Shown here: piece by piece, positions 1 through 8,593 of the stretch
Position numbering within the stretch: position 1 is the stretch's first letter
Layout: each line of letters begins with the position of its first letter
From: Clostridiales bacterium
GTDB lineage: Bacteria; Bacillota; Clostridia; Lachnospirales; Lachnospiraceae
NCBI GenBank assembly: GCA_019416265.1
Contig: DXXQ01000143.1
Span: 1-40,852, forward strand
Length of the DNA: 40,852 nt
Reading direction: 5' to 3'
Position numbers and translations under genes: made by a program
The notes under the pieces: generated by a model
What the model was told of the DNA's origin: nothing
Database searches by the model: none
The model's input: the letters and a program-made list of their open reading frames with translations, nothing else

Positions 1-1
1 G

Positions 2-1087
2 TTCTGGATGTGGGCTTCCGCACTTTTCGGTATGTGTACCAAATTCGCAGAGGTTACCCTTGCCGTTCATTTCCGCGAGAGAAACAAGGACGGCGAGCTT
101 GTAGGCGGCCCTATGTACTACATAAAAAATGGTCTTAGCAAAAACTGGCAGTGGCTTGCCGTTCTCTTTTCCGCTTTCGGCGTACTCACAGTATTCGGAA
201 CCGGAAACGCCACCCAGGTAAACACCATCACCGCCTCCATCGATACCGCTCTTTTAAACTTCAACCTGATCTCCGAATCCTCTGTGGGAACACTGAACCT
301 GATCATCGGTATCGTGATCACCGTACTGGTTGGTCTGATTCTTTTAGGCGGCATCAAACGTATTGGCAGGGTTACAGAAAAACTGGTTCCGTTTATGGCA
401 GTTTTCTATATCATCCTTGCACTGGGGGTTGTACTTCTGAATATCAAACGCGTTCCGAATGTATTTTACCAGATTTTCTACGGTGCATTCAACCCCTCCG
501 CAGTTACAGGCGGTATTGTGGGAAGCTTTTTCCTCAGTATGCAGAAAGGCGTTTCCCGCGGTATCTTCTCTAACGAAGCAGGTCTTGGTACCGGCTCTAT
601 CGCCCATGCCTGTGCAGACACTCAAAAGCCTGTCAAACAGGGCTTGTTCGGAATCTTTGAAGTATTTGCAGACACCATCGTGATCTGTACGCTGACAGCT
701 CTTGTCATCCTGGTCAGCAATGTCCCGATCACCTACGGAGCTGCTGCCGGCGCAGAGCTTACGATCTCCGGCTTTACCTCCACTTACGGAAGCTGGGTAT
801 CTATCTTCACAGCCGTTGCCATGTGCTGCTTCGCCTTCTCAACGATTCTTGGATGGGGACTTTACGGCGCCCGCTGTATTGAATTCCTGTTCTCCTCCAA
901 AGCAGTGAAGCCTTTCATGGTTGTATACTCTCTGGTTGCCATCCTCGGCGCAACTGTAGAGCTTGGACTCCTCTGGAGCATTGCGGAAACCTTTAACGGA
1001 CTGATGTCCATCCCAAACCTTATCGCCCTTTTCCTCCTCTCAGGAACTGTGGTAAAACTGACAAAAGAATATTTCCAGGAAAAATAA
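2..1087 (+). CDS. Sodium/alanine (AGCS family) symporter, 5'-truncated by the window edge
   Basis: C-terminal 361 residues of an amino-acid carrier of the alanine-or-glycine:cation symporter family, an integral membrane protein importing alanine or glycine with sodium. The frame is open from base 2, so the true start lies outside the window; full-length family members are about 450-470 residues. Visible family signatures are the segment FWMWASALFGM-TKFAEV, the GGPMYY motif that follows it, and the block GVSRGIFSNEAGLGTGSIAHA, which is highly characteristic of AGCS proteins. Many hydrophobic membrane segments alternate with short loops. The gene is followed directly by a bidirectional terminator and then by convergent larC, so it is a separate unit. 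The family call is firm; alanine versus glycine preference cannot be read from this fragment. Confidence 0.95.
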   Translation, partial: FWMWASALFGMCTKFAEVTLAVHFRERNKDGELVGGPMYYIKNGLSKNWQWLAVLFSAFGVLTVFGTGNATQVNTITASIDTALLNFNLISESSVGTLNLIIGIVITVLVGLILLGGIKRIGRVTEKLVPFMAVFYIILALGVVLLNIKRVPNVFYQIFYGAFNPSAVTGGIVGSFFLSMQKGVSRGIFSNEAGLGTGSIAHACADTQKPVKQGLFGIFEVFADTIVICTLTALVILVSNVPITYGAAAGAELTISGFTSTYGSWVSIFTAVAMCCFAFSTILGWGLYGARCIEFLFSSKAVKPFMVVYSLVAILGATVELGLLWSIAETFNGLMSIPNLIALFLLSGTVVKLTKEYFQEK

Positions 1088-1110
1088 ATCTATTTTTCAG
1101 GCAAAAAAGT

Positions 1111-1146
1111 GCCGGACGCAGATCATATCTGGGTCCGGCTGTTTTT
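1111..1146. terminator. Bidirectional intrinsic terminator between AGCS and larC
   Basis: GCCGGAC (1111-1117) pairs with GTCCGGC (1133-1139), extended inward by GCAGAT/ATCTG. The hairpin is followed by a T-run on the plus strand and has an A-run before it (a T-run on the minus strand), so it can end both convergent genes. Confidence 0.85.
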
Positions 1147-1161
1147 TCTCAGCGTGCATTT

Positions 1162-2505
1162 TCAATATGTGTCTTTTTTCTTCGTAACGCTTTCCAGCAC
1201 GATTTCATAAGCCTCTCTGTAGGAAATCCCCTGCTCCTTGCTCAGGCGGGCTGCGCTTTCATACTCCGGATAGCAGTACTGTTCTCCGTGGAAGGTGCAG
1301 ACTTTAATCTGCGCTGTCCCCAGAGGTGTCTCCACTGTGCGCTGTTCCCTTTTCAGAACAGTCCTTTCCATTCTTGTATAGCGAATGCCGATGGTCGTGG
1401 TTTCCCGAAAAATAATCTCCTGTAAAGCCTCCATATCCTCTTCCCTGCAGATAACGTTTAAAACCCATGCAGGGCGGTTTTTCTTCATATAAGCCGGGAT
1501 ATAGTGAACGTCCCTTGCTCCTGCCTTCATCAGCTTTTCCAAAACGAACCCCAGCACTTCTCCGCTGCAGTCATCGATATTTGTCTCCATTTTTATGATC
1601 GTATCTTTTTCTCCGGACTGCTCTTCTCCTGCTTTCTCTTCTATGAGCATGGCACGGAGAATTCCCGGACAATCATACTTACGTTTCCCTGCGCCGATCC
1701 CGATTTTACTGATGGCAAAATCCCTCGGAAGCTTGTCAGAGGTCTTTACTGCAGCCGCAATCGCTGCCCCGGTAGGTGTCACAAGCTCTCCCTGTACCTC
1801 TGTAAGCTGCAGATTCAGATGGTTTGCACTTACAATATTCGCAACTGCAGGTACCGGAACAGGAAGGATCCCGTGCTGACAGCGGACTGTGCCTCTTCCC
1901 TCACATAATACGGGAACAATCACCTCATCTATCCCAAGATCATCCAGACAGACTGCTACAGAAACAATATCCACAATAGAATCCACAGCTCCCACCTCAT
2001 GGAAGTGTACATCCTCCACCGGAACTCTGTGGGCCTTCGCCTCCGCCTGTGCAAGCACTTCAAAGATTCTCAGGGCAAGCTCCCTTGCGCGGGGCGTCAT
2101 CTCTCCCCTGTGAATGATTTCGCGGATTTCCTTTATTCCCCTGTGAATATGCCTGTGTCTGTCATGACTGTGGGAATGTGTTTCCTGTGCAGAATGCTCC
2201 TGTTCCTGATGGGAACGTCCGTATTCACTGCCTCCGGCTTCACGGTGGAGATGCTTCTGCCCCTCATGTCCATGGAGATAAGCCATATCGTGGTCATGGT
2301 TATCCTCCTCCAGCACCACATCAAAGTCACAGGCATCGATTCCGGATTTTAAAACCCGTCCTGTCTTTATCTTAAATCCCGGCAGCTGCAGACTGGAAAG
2401 CACCTTTTCCAGAACTGTCCTGTCTGCTCCCAAATCCAGCAGAGCCGCCACTGTCATATCTCCGCTGATTCCGGAATAGCACTCTAAATATAACAATTTC
2501 TTCAT
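1162..2505 (-). CDS. larC: LarC, nickel insertion protein of nickel-pincer cofactor synthesis
   Basis: LarC inserts nickel into the pyridinium-3,5-bisthiocarboxylic acid mononucleotide precursor to make the nickel-pincer nucleotide of lactate racemase (LarA) and related enzymes; it acts in the cytoplasm and uses CTP. The 447-residue product begins with the family motif LYLECYSGISGDM and continues with DVHFHEVGAVDSIVDIV and the C-terminal METNIDDCSGE block. Residues 70-121 form a low-complexity metal-binding insert with 14 histidines. The gene is one continuous frame, unlike Lactobacillus plantarum where larC is read through a programmed frameshift (known from the literature). It lies 45 nt downstream of larB in the same orientation, so the two are probably cotranscribed. 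No larA or larE is in the window. Confidence 0.93.
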   Translation of the reverse strand: MKKLLYLECYSGISGDMTVAALLDLGADRTVLEKVLSSLQLPGFKIKTGRVLKSGIDACDFDVVLEEDNHDHDMAYLHGHEGQKHLHREAGGSEYGRSHQEQEHSAQETHSHSHDRHRHIHRGIKEIREIIHRGEMTPRARELALRIFEVLAQAEAKAHRVPVEDVHFHEVGAVDSIVDIVSVAVCLDDLGIDEVIVPVLCEGRGTVRCQHGILPVPVPAVANIVSANHLNLQLTEVQGELVTPTGAAIAAAVKTSDKLPRDFAISKIGIGAGKRKYDCPGILRAMLIEEKAGEEQSGEKDTIIKMETNIDDCSGEVLGFVLEKLMKAGARDVHYIPAYMKKNRPAWVLNVICREEDMEALQEIIFRETTTIGIRYTRMERTVLKREQRTVETPLGTAQIKVCTFHGEQYCYPEYESAARLSKEQGISYREAYEIVLESVTKKKDTY

Positions 2506-2550
2506 CAGTCAACTTTTCTCCCGCTTAATATCTTTATTTTTATAACAAAA

Positions 2551-3321
2551 TCATTGTTCATTGCTTTTCCCTTCCCCGGTACCGGCTGCAAGACGGTTGA
2601 TCTGCGTCGCCATATAGCCGGCGCCGTAGCCGTTATCAATATTCACAACCGCAATTCCGTTTGCACAGGAATTGATCATGGTCAAAAGAGCAGACAGCCC
2701 GTTCAGACTTGCCCCATAGCCTACAGAGGTAGGAACAGCAATGACCGGATTCTTTACCAGACCGCCCAGAACACTTGCCAGAGCCCCCTCCATTCCTGCA
2801 ACAGCCACTACGCAGTTAGCCCTCTGGATCTCCTCCAGTCTGGAAAAAAGCCTGTGCATCCCGCTGACTCCCACATCGTAAATCCGCTCCACTGCAGACC
2901 CGAAATATTCCGCTGTCTGGGCAGCTTCCTCTGCCACCGGAATATCCGCAGTGCCGGCCGTACATATAACAATCTTTCCCACACGGATTTTCTCTTTCTT
3001 TTCAATCTTGATAATACGGGAAACCGGATCGTATTCCACCTGGGGAAAATGGTTTCGGATCATCTCATACTGTCCCTGGGACGCGCGGGTTCCGAATACC
3101 TCCCCGTCTTCCTGGTAAAGCCGTTCAAAAATCCGAAGAAGATGCTCGTCTGCCTTTCCGCTGCAGTAAATCACCTCTGCAAAACCGGTTCTCTCCCTGC
3201 GGCTGGTATCCAGCTTGGCATAGCCCATCTCTCCATAGCTTTCTTCTTTTAATATTTTTTCTGCATCTTCCACAGTTATGGAACCGTTTTTTACCTCTTC
3301 CAGAATCTGCTGCAACGTCAT
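2551..3321 (-). CDS. larB: LarB, nicotinate adenine dinucleotide carboxylase/hydrolase
   Basis: LarB carboxylates the pyridinium ring of nicotinic acid adenine dinucleotide and hydrolyses the phosphoanhydride, the first step of nickel-pincer nucleotide synthesis. The protein (256 aa from the chosen start) has a helical N-terminal part beginning MTLQQILEEVKNG and a C-terminal PurE-like (AIR carboxylase) domain with VVAVAGMEGALASVLGGL and the conserved VPTSVGYGAS motif. An open frame extends 28 codons further upstream, but that segment is not family-like; the ATG at 3321 matches the usual LarB N-terminus and length. It is preceded only by a weak purine-rich ribosome site (GGAAAGGG). It is the first gene of a two-gene larBC unit. 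Confidence 0.92.
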   Translation of the reverse strand: MTLQQILEEVKNGSITVEDAEKILKEESYGEMGYAKLDTSRRERTGFAEVIYCSGKADEHLLRIFERLYQEDGEVFGTRASQGQYEMIRNHFPQVEYDPVSRIIKIEKKEKIRVGKIVICTAGTADIPVAEEAAQTAEYFGSAVERIYDVGVSGMHRLFSRLEEIQRANCVVAVAGMEGALASVLGGLVKNPVIAVPTSVGYGASLNGLSALLTMINSCANGIAVVNIDNGYGAGYMATQINRLAAGTGEGKSNEQ

Positions 3322-3411
3322 ATCATTATCCCTTTCCAAACCAGTCTCTTTTTCCACTGGTATTCTGTCATTTACTATACTACTATAACAAAGACGATTT
3401 TTCAATTAAAA

Positions 3412-3453
3412 AACAGTTCCGTGTCTTGCAGATCAACTGCCCGCGGAACTGTT
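3412..3453 (-). terminator. Intrinsic terminator after treA
   Basis: AACAGTTCCG (3412-3421) and CGGAACTGTT (3444-3453) form a 10-bp stem. Read on the minus strand the stem is followed by a run of T, so it terminates the treA transcript; larB starts just beyond. Confidence 0.8.
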
Positions 3454-3464
3454 CCTCATATTTT

Positions 3465-5120
3465 TTATTTTCTTTTTAAGATCAGGGACTCATATGGTCT
3501 TAAATATCCTTCTGCAAAGGCATCCATATCCTCATAATTTCCTAAAAGCTTCTCATAATCCTCAACCTTTCTTTTGTCCTCTTCTCTTCCATCCCATAAT
3601 TTCTTTTTCTCTCCGGACAAATTGCTGTACACTACGATTTCGTCCTCTTCCCATACTCGCCTGTAAGCAAAAATAAGAGCATCCTTTTCATCCAGGAATT
3701 CAATTTTTCCAAGAGATACCGCTTTTTCCTTTTTTCGGATTTCTATGAGCTTCCGATAGTACCATAAAACAGAAGTCTCATCTCTTATCTCTGCTTCCAC
3801 ATTGATGTTTTCCCTATGCGCCGGAAGGGAAATCCATGGCTGTCCCTGGGAAAAGCCTGCGTTTTTTTCACCGTTCCACTGCATTGGTGTCCGTCCGTTG
3901 TCCCGGGAACGCTCATTGAGAATGTGCAGCGCCTCTTCCTTTGTTTTCCCATGCCCGGTCATGATCCCGTAATAGTTGATACTTTCCACATCTCTGTACT
4001 GGCTGATATCCGTAAAGTGGGCATTTGTCATTCCCAGCTCTTCCCCCTGGTAAATATAAGGGGTTCCGCGCATCATGTGAACCATTGCCGCAAGCATTTT
4101 TGCAGATTCTTTCCAGTAGGTCGTCTCATCTCCCAGACGGGAAACAATCCTCGGCTGATCATGGTTGCACCAGAAAACCGCATTCCATCCTCTGTTTTTC
4201 TCCATTCCAAGCTGCCAGGTCTTTAAGATTTCCGTAAGTTTTTCGTAGTCTGTAGGCTGGATCTCCCACTTTTCCCCATTCTTATAGTCCGCTTTGAGAT
4301 GATGAAAACTAAAGCACATGGACAGTTCTTTTTCCTCCGGATCTGTATAGCGGATTCCGTTCTCAAGGGTGGTGGACGACATTTCTCCCACTGTCACCAT
4401 GTCTCCGATCCCTGTGTCCCGGACAAGCTCCTTGAGGTACTCGTGAACATGGCTTCCGTCTGTATAAAACCGCCTTCCATCTCCCTGATGATCGTCTTTA
4501 AATTCCTCAGGCTTTGAAATCAGGTTTACCACATCAAACCGAAAACCCTTTACCCCTTTTTCTTTCCAGAAGCCGATCACCTTCTTCAGTTCTTCCCTGA
4601 CCTCAGGGTTTCTCCAGTTGAGATCTGCCTGTGTTTTATCAAAAAGATGGAGATACCATTTTCCCAGGGAAGGAACATATTCCCATGCGCTTCCGCCGAA
4701 TTTGGACACCCAGTTGCAAGGCGGCGTGTCCGGGGTTCCGTCCCTGAAAATATAATAATCCTGATATTTTTGCTCCCCTGCAAGGGCTTTTTGGAACCAT
4801 TTGTGTTCTGTGGAGGTATGGTTGAACACCATATCCAGCATGATTCCGATTCCCCTTTTTTCTCCCTGGAAAATCAGTTCCTCCAGATCCTCCATTCTGC
4901 CGAAGCGGGGGTCTATGCTGCAGTAATCGGCAATGTCATATCCGTTGTCTCTCTGAGGAGATACGAAAAAAGGAGTCATCCAAAGATAATCGATTCCGAG
5001 CCATGAGAGATAATCCAGCTTCTCAATGATTCCTCTTAAATCCCCGATCCCGTCTCCGTCAGCATCCCGAAAGGACTTCGGGTAGATCTGATAAACAACC
5101 TTATCTTTAAAACTGCTCAT
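3465..5120 (-). CDS. treA: Trehalose-6-phosphate hydrolase (GH13 family)
   Basis: Cytoplasmic glycoside hydrolase that splits trehalose 6-phosphate into glucose and glucose 6-phosphate after PTS uptake. The 551-aa product has the GH13 barrel: VVYQIYPKSF near the N-terminus, the LDMVFNHTS region near 95-103, nucleophile D196 in GFRFDVVN, acid/base E246 in VGEMSS and the transition-state Asp D321 in NHDQPR. Length and start (ATG with an upstream AGGAGG) fit TreA. Oligo-1,6-glucosidase is a close paralogue; the treA call rests on the adjacent PTS gene with a fused EIIA domain and a TreR-like regulator remnant. The gene itself looks intact, although its upstream partners are broken, so it may be poorly expressed or serve another substrate. 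Confidence 0.82.
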   Translation of the reverse strand: MSSFKDKVVYQIYPKSFRDADGDGIGDLRGIIEKLDYLSWLGIDYLWMTPFFVSPQRDNGYDIADYCSIDPRFGRMEDLEELIFQGEKRGIGIMLDMVFNHTSTEHKWFQKALAGEQKYQDYYIFRDGTPDTPPCNWVSKFGGSAWEYVPSLGKWYLHLFDKTQADLNWRNPEVREELKKVIGFWKEKGVKGFRFDVVNLISKPEEFKDDHQGDGRRFYTDGSHVHEYLKELVRDTGIGDMVTVGEMSSTTLENGIRYTDPEEKELSMCFSFHHLKADYKNGEKWEIQPTDYEKLTEILKTWQLGMEKNRGWNAVFWCNHDQPRIVSRLGDETTYWKESAKMLAAMVHMMRGTPYIYQGEELGMTNAHFTDISQYRDVESINYYGIMTGHGKTKEEALHILNERSRDNGRTPMQWNGEKNAGFSQGQPWISLPAHRENINVEAEIRDETSVLWYYRKLIEIRKKEKAVSLGKIEFLDEKDALIFAYRRVWEEDEIVVYSNLSGEKKKLWDGREEDKRKVEDYEKLLGNYEDMDAFAEGYLRPYESLILKRK

Positions 5121-5129
5121 ATTCTCCTC

Positions 5130-6572
5130 CTACTCAACACTGATGATTTCCGTACTGCCGGCTTCCCCGTGGATTCCGGTGTGAAATGCGATGATCTTTC
5201 CTTCTCCCGGATCTGTGACAACACAGATCGTCACATCTGAAAGCCCGGCTTTTTTAATTTTTTCCCTGTCAAACTGAATCAGGGGATCTCCAGCCTTCAC
5301 CCTGTCGCCTTCTTTGACGAAACAGGAAAATCCGTCTCCCTTCATGCTGACTGTATCAAGCCCTACATGGAGCAGAAGCTCGATCCCCTGGTCAAGCGCC
5401 AGACCGCAGGCATGTCCGGATTCCTCCATCACTGTGATGACTCTGCCGTCTGCAGGAGCGTAAACCATGTTAGTTTCCGGTCGGATGGCAAGCCCTTCTC
5501 CCATAATTCCTTCTGAGAAAACGCCGTCTCCCACCTCTTTTAATGAAATGACCTCTCCGGTCAAAAAAGCTTTTAATCCTTTATTTGTTCCTGTTTCTTC
5601 TGTTTTTTCCGATTCCTCTGCTTGGGGATTTCTCTCTGATGGAGTCATCTTTCTTTTTCCTGTAAAGACAGTCAGAAGGAAGGGCACTGCAATGGCTGCT
5701 GCCATACTTGCGGCAAATGAAAGCATATACTGAGGCTGAATCGATAAGATTCCAGGTATTCCTCCTACGCCGATGGCATTTGCCGTTGTCCCTGTAGACA
5801 CACAGATCACTGCGGAAACAGCGGAGCCGATCATACCGCATACAAAGGGAAATCCTGCTTTTAAGTTAACGCCGAAAATTGCGGGCTCTGTAACTCCCAG
5901 ATAACAGGAGATACAGGAAGGAACATTTACTTCCTGGGCGCGGGCATTCTTTCTCTGAAGATAAATCATTCCAAGAACTGCAGATCCCTGTGCAATATTG
6001 GATAATGCGATCATCGGCCACAGCATGGTTCCGCCGTAATCTGCGATCAGCTGCAGATCAATGGCATTGGACATATGATGAAGCCCTGTAATGACAAGCG
6101 GTGCGTATACAAGACCGAAGACTGCCCCGAATACCACTTTAAAGGAGCCTGTGATTCCTGCATATACTACGCCAGAAATGGCAGAACCGATTTTCCAGCC
6201 GATGGGGCCCAGTACAAAGTGAGCAGCCATTACTGCCAGAACAAGACTGCAGAAAGGAACCACAACCATAGATATTACCTGAGGTGTTATGCGCCGGAAA
6301 AACTTTTCCAGATAGACCAGACAGAACGCCGCCATGATCGCCGGAAGCACCTGTGCCTGGTAACCGATCATATTTACCTTTACAAATCCGAAATCCCAGA
6401 CCGGAATGTCTGCTGCCGCCGTAGTCGCAACAGAGTAGGCGTTGAGAAGCTGTCCGCACCTCTCCAGAAGGGACTGATATCGCAAAGAGTTTTTGTTCCG
6501 TTTTCAAAAAGATACATACTGTCGATACAGTTTCTAAAGCCAAGAATCAGACCTCCGGTGATGATTGCCGGA
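5130..6572 (-). pseudogene. treB: Trehalose-type PTS EIIBC-A gene, truncated and internally deleted
   Basis: Remnant of a PTS permease for a disaccharide. The long open part (TTG at 6485 to 5130, 451 codons) covers the C-terminal half of EIIC, starting at the family motif QLLNAYSVA, and a complete EIIA domain with phospho-acceptor His in LLLHVGLDTV. From 6486 to about 6572 a different reading phase still encodes an earlier piece of EIIC (IITGGLILGF, then IDSMYLFENGTKTLCDIS). In family members roughly 50 residues separate these two pieces, so an internal deletion with frameshift has occurred. The whole EIIB domain and the first part of EIIC are absent; the sequence changes abruptly near 6572 into a treR fragment on the other strand. 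It ends 10 nt before treA. A transport function is very unlikely; the EIIA domain could survive if the TTG start is used. Confidence 0.85.
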
Positions 6573-6909
6573 AGTCCGTTATCTGGACGGAAAAGCCCTG
6601 ATCCTGGATGTAAATATGTTCCTCAAAGAAAAGGTTCCGGGACTGACTCCGGAAATCTGCCAGAAATCCGTTTACGATTATATTGAAGATCAGCTTCATA
6701 TGCAGATCGTGACCAGTAAGCGGACGATCACTGTGGAGCATGCCTCCCAGATCGACGAGCAATATCTGGAATTAAAGGATTATGACTGTCTGGCTGTGGT
6801 GACCAGCCAGACCTTTAATGCAGAGGGAATTATGTTTGAATACACCCAGTCCCGCCACCGCCCTGACTATTTTTGTTTCCAGGATACTGCTTCCAGAAAA
6901 CGTACCTGA
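6573..6909 (+). pseudogene. treR: GntR/UTRA regulator (TreR-like) C-terminal fragment
   Basis: About 112 codons matching the end of the UTRA effector domain of trehalose-operon repressors: RYLDGKALILDVN, then PGLTPEICQKSVYDYIE, ITVEHAS, and the C-terminal EYTQSRHRPDYFCF that resembles the ligand-domain end of TreR. The N-terminal winged-helix DNA-binding domain and the first half of UTRA are missing. No ribosome site lies at the fragment start, because the upstream sequence is antisense treB. Orientation is as expected for a repressor divergent from treB: one deletion that removed both 5' ends and the shared promoter explains the layout. A single TTG-started frame exists from 6565, but without a DNA-binding domain it cannot act as a normal repressor. 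Confidence 0.85.
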
Positions 6910-6928
6910 TTTGTTTTATCAGTCAGCA

Positions 6929-6967
6929 AAAGCCGGAATTCTTTTACGAATTCCGGCTTTTATTTTT
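6929..6967. terminator. Bidirectional terminator between treR remnant and MATE gene
   Basis: Perfect 13-bp stem AAAGCCGGAATTC (6929-6941) and GAATTCCGGCTTT (6948-6960) with a 6-nt loop, followed on plus by TATTTTT. The stop codon of the minus-strand MATE gene (6944-6946) sits in the loop, so the hairpin overlaps the end of that gene. Confidence 0.88.
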
Positions 6968-8257
6968 CAGAAACAGGATTCCTCCAACTGCCGCTGTCAA
7001 AAGCTCTGTCACAGGAAAGGTCATCCAAAGACCTGTCATTTTCCAGATTTCAGACATCACAAAGGCCAGGGGAATCATAAGAATAAATCCTCGCAGAGAT
7101 GAGAGGAGGTTGGCAGGTCTCACCCTGTCAGAAGCCATAAAATAAATGGCAAGGACGATGTTAAAGCCTGCAAAAATTCCCCCTGTAAAATACAGCTTCA
7201 GCCCCTCTTCCGCAATTTTCTGCAGCAGTTCATCGGCTTCGCTGTTAAAAATACCCACGATTCCTTCCGCTCCGAAAAAGACTCCCCCGTAGATCAGAAC
7301 TGACAGGAGCCCCACTGTGAGCAGAGCGTACCGGAATATTTTTTTGATTTTATCCTGCTGCCTCATACCGTAATACCGGCTGATCAGAGGCTGGATCCCC
7401 TGTCCGATTCCCGTATAGATCGCGATCATCACAAGGGAAAGATTGGCGATCACGCCATATGCTGCCACTCCTGTATTTCCCTGAAGCTTCAGCATGATCA
7501 CATTGAAGACCAGGATTACAATACCCGAGGACATCTCTCCGATCAGGGAGGACATTCCGCCTCCGAAGATATATCCCAGCACCCTTCCTTCCGGCTGCGT
7601 TTTCACAAAATGGAAATTATTTTTCTTCTTAAAATAGTGGGACGACAGGATACAGAGCCCGATCACCGGCGACGATCCTGTGGCAAATACTGCGCCGAAC
7701 ATTCCCCACCCGAAAATAAAAATAAACACATAATCCAGTACAATGTTGGAGAGACTGCTCACCAGCATTGCCGTCATGGAAAGCTGCGGTTCCCCGTCAT
7801 TTCTCACAAAACAAACAAAGACATCGTTGAGGAGAAACATCGGTGCAAACAGGAGCATGGTTCTGAGATAGGTGGTACACATCCCAAGAACAGCTTCGTC
7901 CGCTCCCAGAAGAAGGGATATTTTTTCTGCAAAAAAACCTCCTGCCGCCATGTAAAACGCAGCAAAAACAAGGGCTGTTAAAACCGTGTGCGTGAAGACA
8001 ACGCTGCCTTTTTCATTTTTCCCCTGCCCCTTCAGCATGGAATATCTGCTGGCTCCGCCCATACCGAGCATAAGCCCGCAGCCATGCATCAGATTGTATA
8101 CAGGAATAATAAGATTCAGGGCCGTCAGTCCGTCGCTTCCCAGCCCCTGTGCAATAAAAAATGTGTCTGCCAGAATGTAGCAGGAAATCCCGATCATTCC
8201 CAGCACATTTAACGTTACATATCGGATAAATTCCTTTAAACAATGTTCCTTATTCAT
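6944..8257 (-). CDS. MATE-family multidrug/cation antiporter
   Basis: Twelve-helix membrane transporter of 437 aa that exports organic cations or drugs in exchange for sodium or protons. Visible family features are the N-terminal block in which an IPVYNLMHGCGLMLGMGGASRYS-like segment follows the first helices, and the second-half repeat with GIGQGIQPLISRYYG (split by loops). Resemblance to the MepA/DinF-type clostridial MATE proteins is general, and no substrate can be assigned. It is the last gene of the operon, starting 9 nt after azlD, with AGAGGTG as ribosome site. Its final codons lie inside the terminator hairpin. Confidence 0.88.
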   Translation of the reverse strand: MNKEHCLKEFIRYVTLNVLGMIGISCYILADTFFIAQGLGSDGLTALNLIIPVYNLMHGCGLMLGMGGASRYSMLKGQGKNEKGSVVFTHTVLTALVFAAFYMAAGGFFAEKISLLLGADEAVLGMCTTYLRTMLLFAPMFLLNDVFVCFVRNDGEPQLSMTAMLVSSLSNIVLDYVFIFIFGWGMFGAVFATGSSPVIGLCILSSHYFKKKNNFHFVKTQPEGRVLGYIFGGGMSSLIGEMSSGIVILVFNVIMLKLQGNTGVAAYGVIANLSLVMIAIYTGIGQGIQPLISRYYGMRQQDKIKKIFRYALLTVGLLSVLIYGGVFFGAEGIVGIFNSEADELLQKIAEEGLKLYFTGGIFAGFNIVLAIYFMASDRVRPANLLSSLRGFILMIPLAFVMSEIWKMTGLWMTFPVTELLTAAVGGILFLKNKSRNS

Positions 8258-8266
8258 GAATCACCT

Positions 8267-8593
8267 CTAAAAAACTACCTGCACCAGAAACATATAGATT
8301 ACCGTTCCCCCGGCAATACTGAGAAGGGTATTTCGCCTCCACAGGTGCAAAAGCACCACAGTCCCTCCCCCCAGAAGCTCGCAGATCCCGTGAGGCGGGG
8401 CAAGGAGATTTACATTTTTCAGGCAGTAAACCACCAGCATTCCCATGATCGCATAGGGCAGAACCCCGGACAGGTAAGTAATATACGGCGGTGTTTTTTT
8501 CTTTCCCCCAAACACCAAAAAGGGGATAAAACGAAGAAAAGCTGTCACTCCTGCGATTACAGCTACCATCAGGATTCCTTGAAATTCAGTCAT
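8267..8593 (-). CDS. azlD: AzlD-type branched-chain amino-acid exporter small subunit
   Basis: A 108-residue membrane protein with about four hydrophobic segments, containing the AzlD hallmark region FLRFIPFLVF followed by PPYITYLSGVLPYAIMGML. It works with AzlC to export branched-chain amino acids or analogues (family knowledge). Its ATG overlaps the end of azlC by 8 nt, which indicates translational coupling. Confidence 0.9.
   Translation of the reverse strand: MTEFQGILMVAVIAGVTAFLRFIPFLVFGGKKKTPPYITYLSGVLPYAIMGMLVVYCLKNVNLLAPPHGICELLGGGTVVLLHLWRRNTLLSIAGGTVIYMFLVQVVF

Noticed and set aside
3465..5120. Alternative call of the GH13 gene as oligo-1,6-glucosidase
   Set aside because: It cannot be excluded by motifs alone, but the adjacent EIIC-EIIA remnant and TreR-like fragment favour phosphotrehalase.
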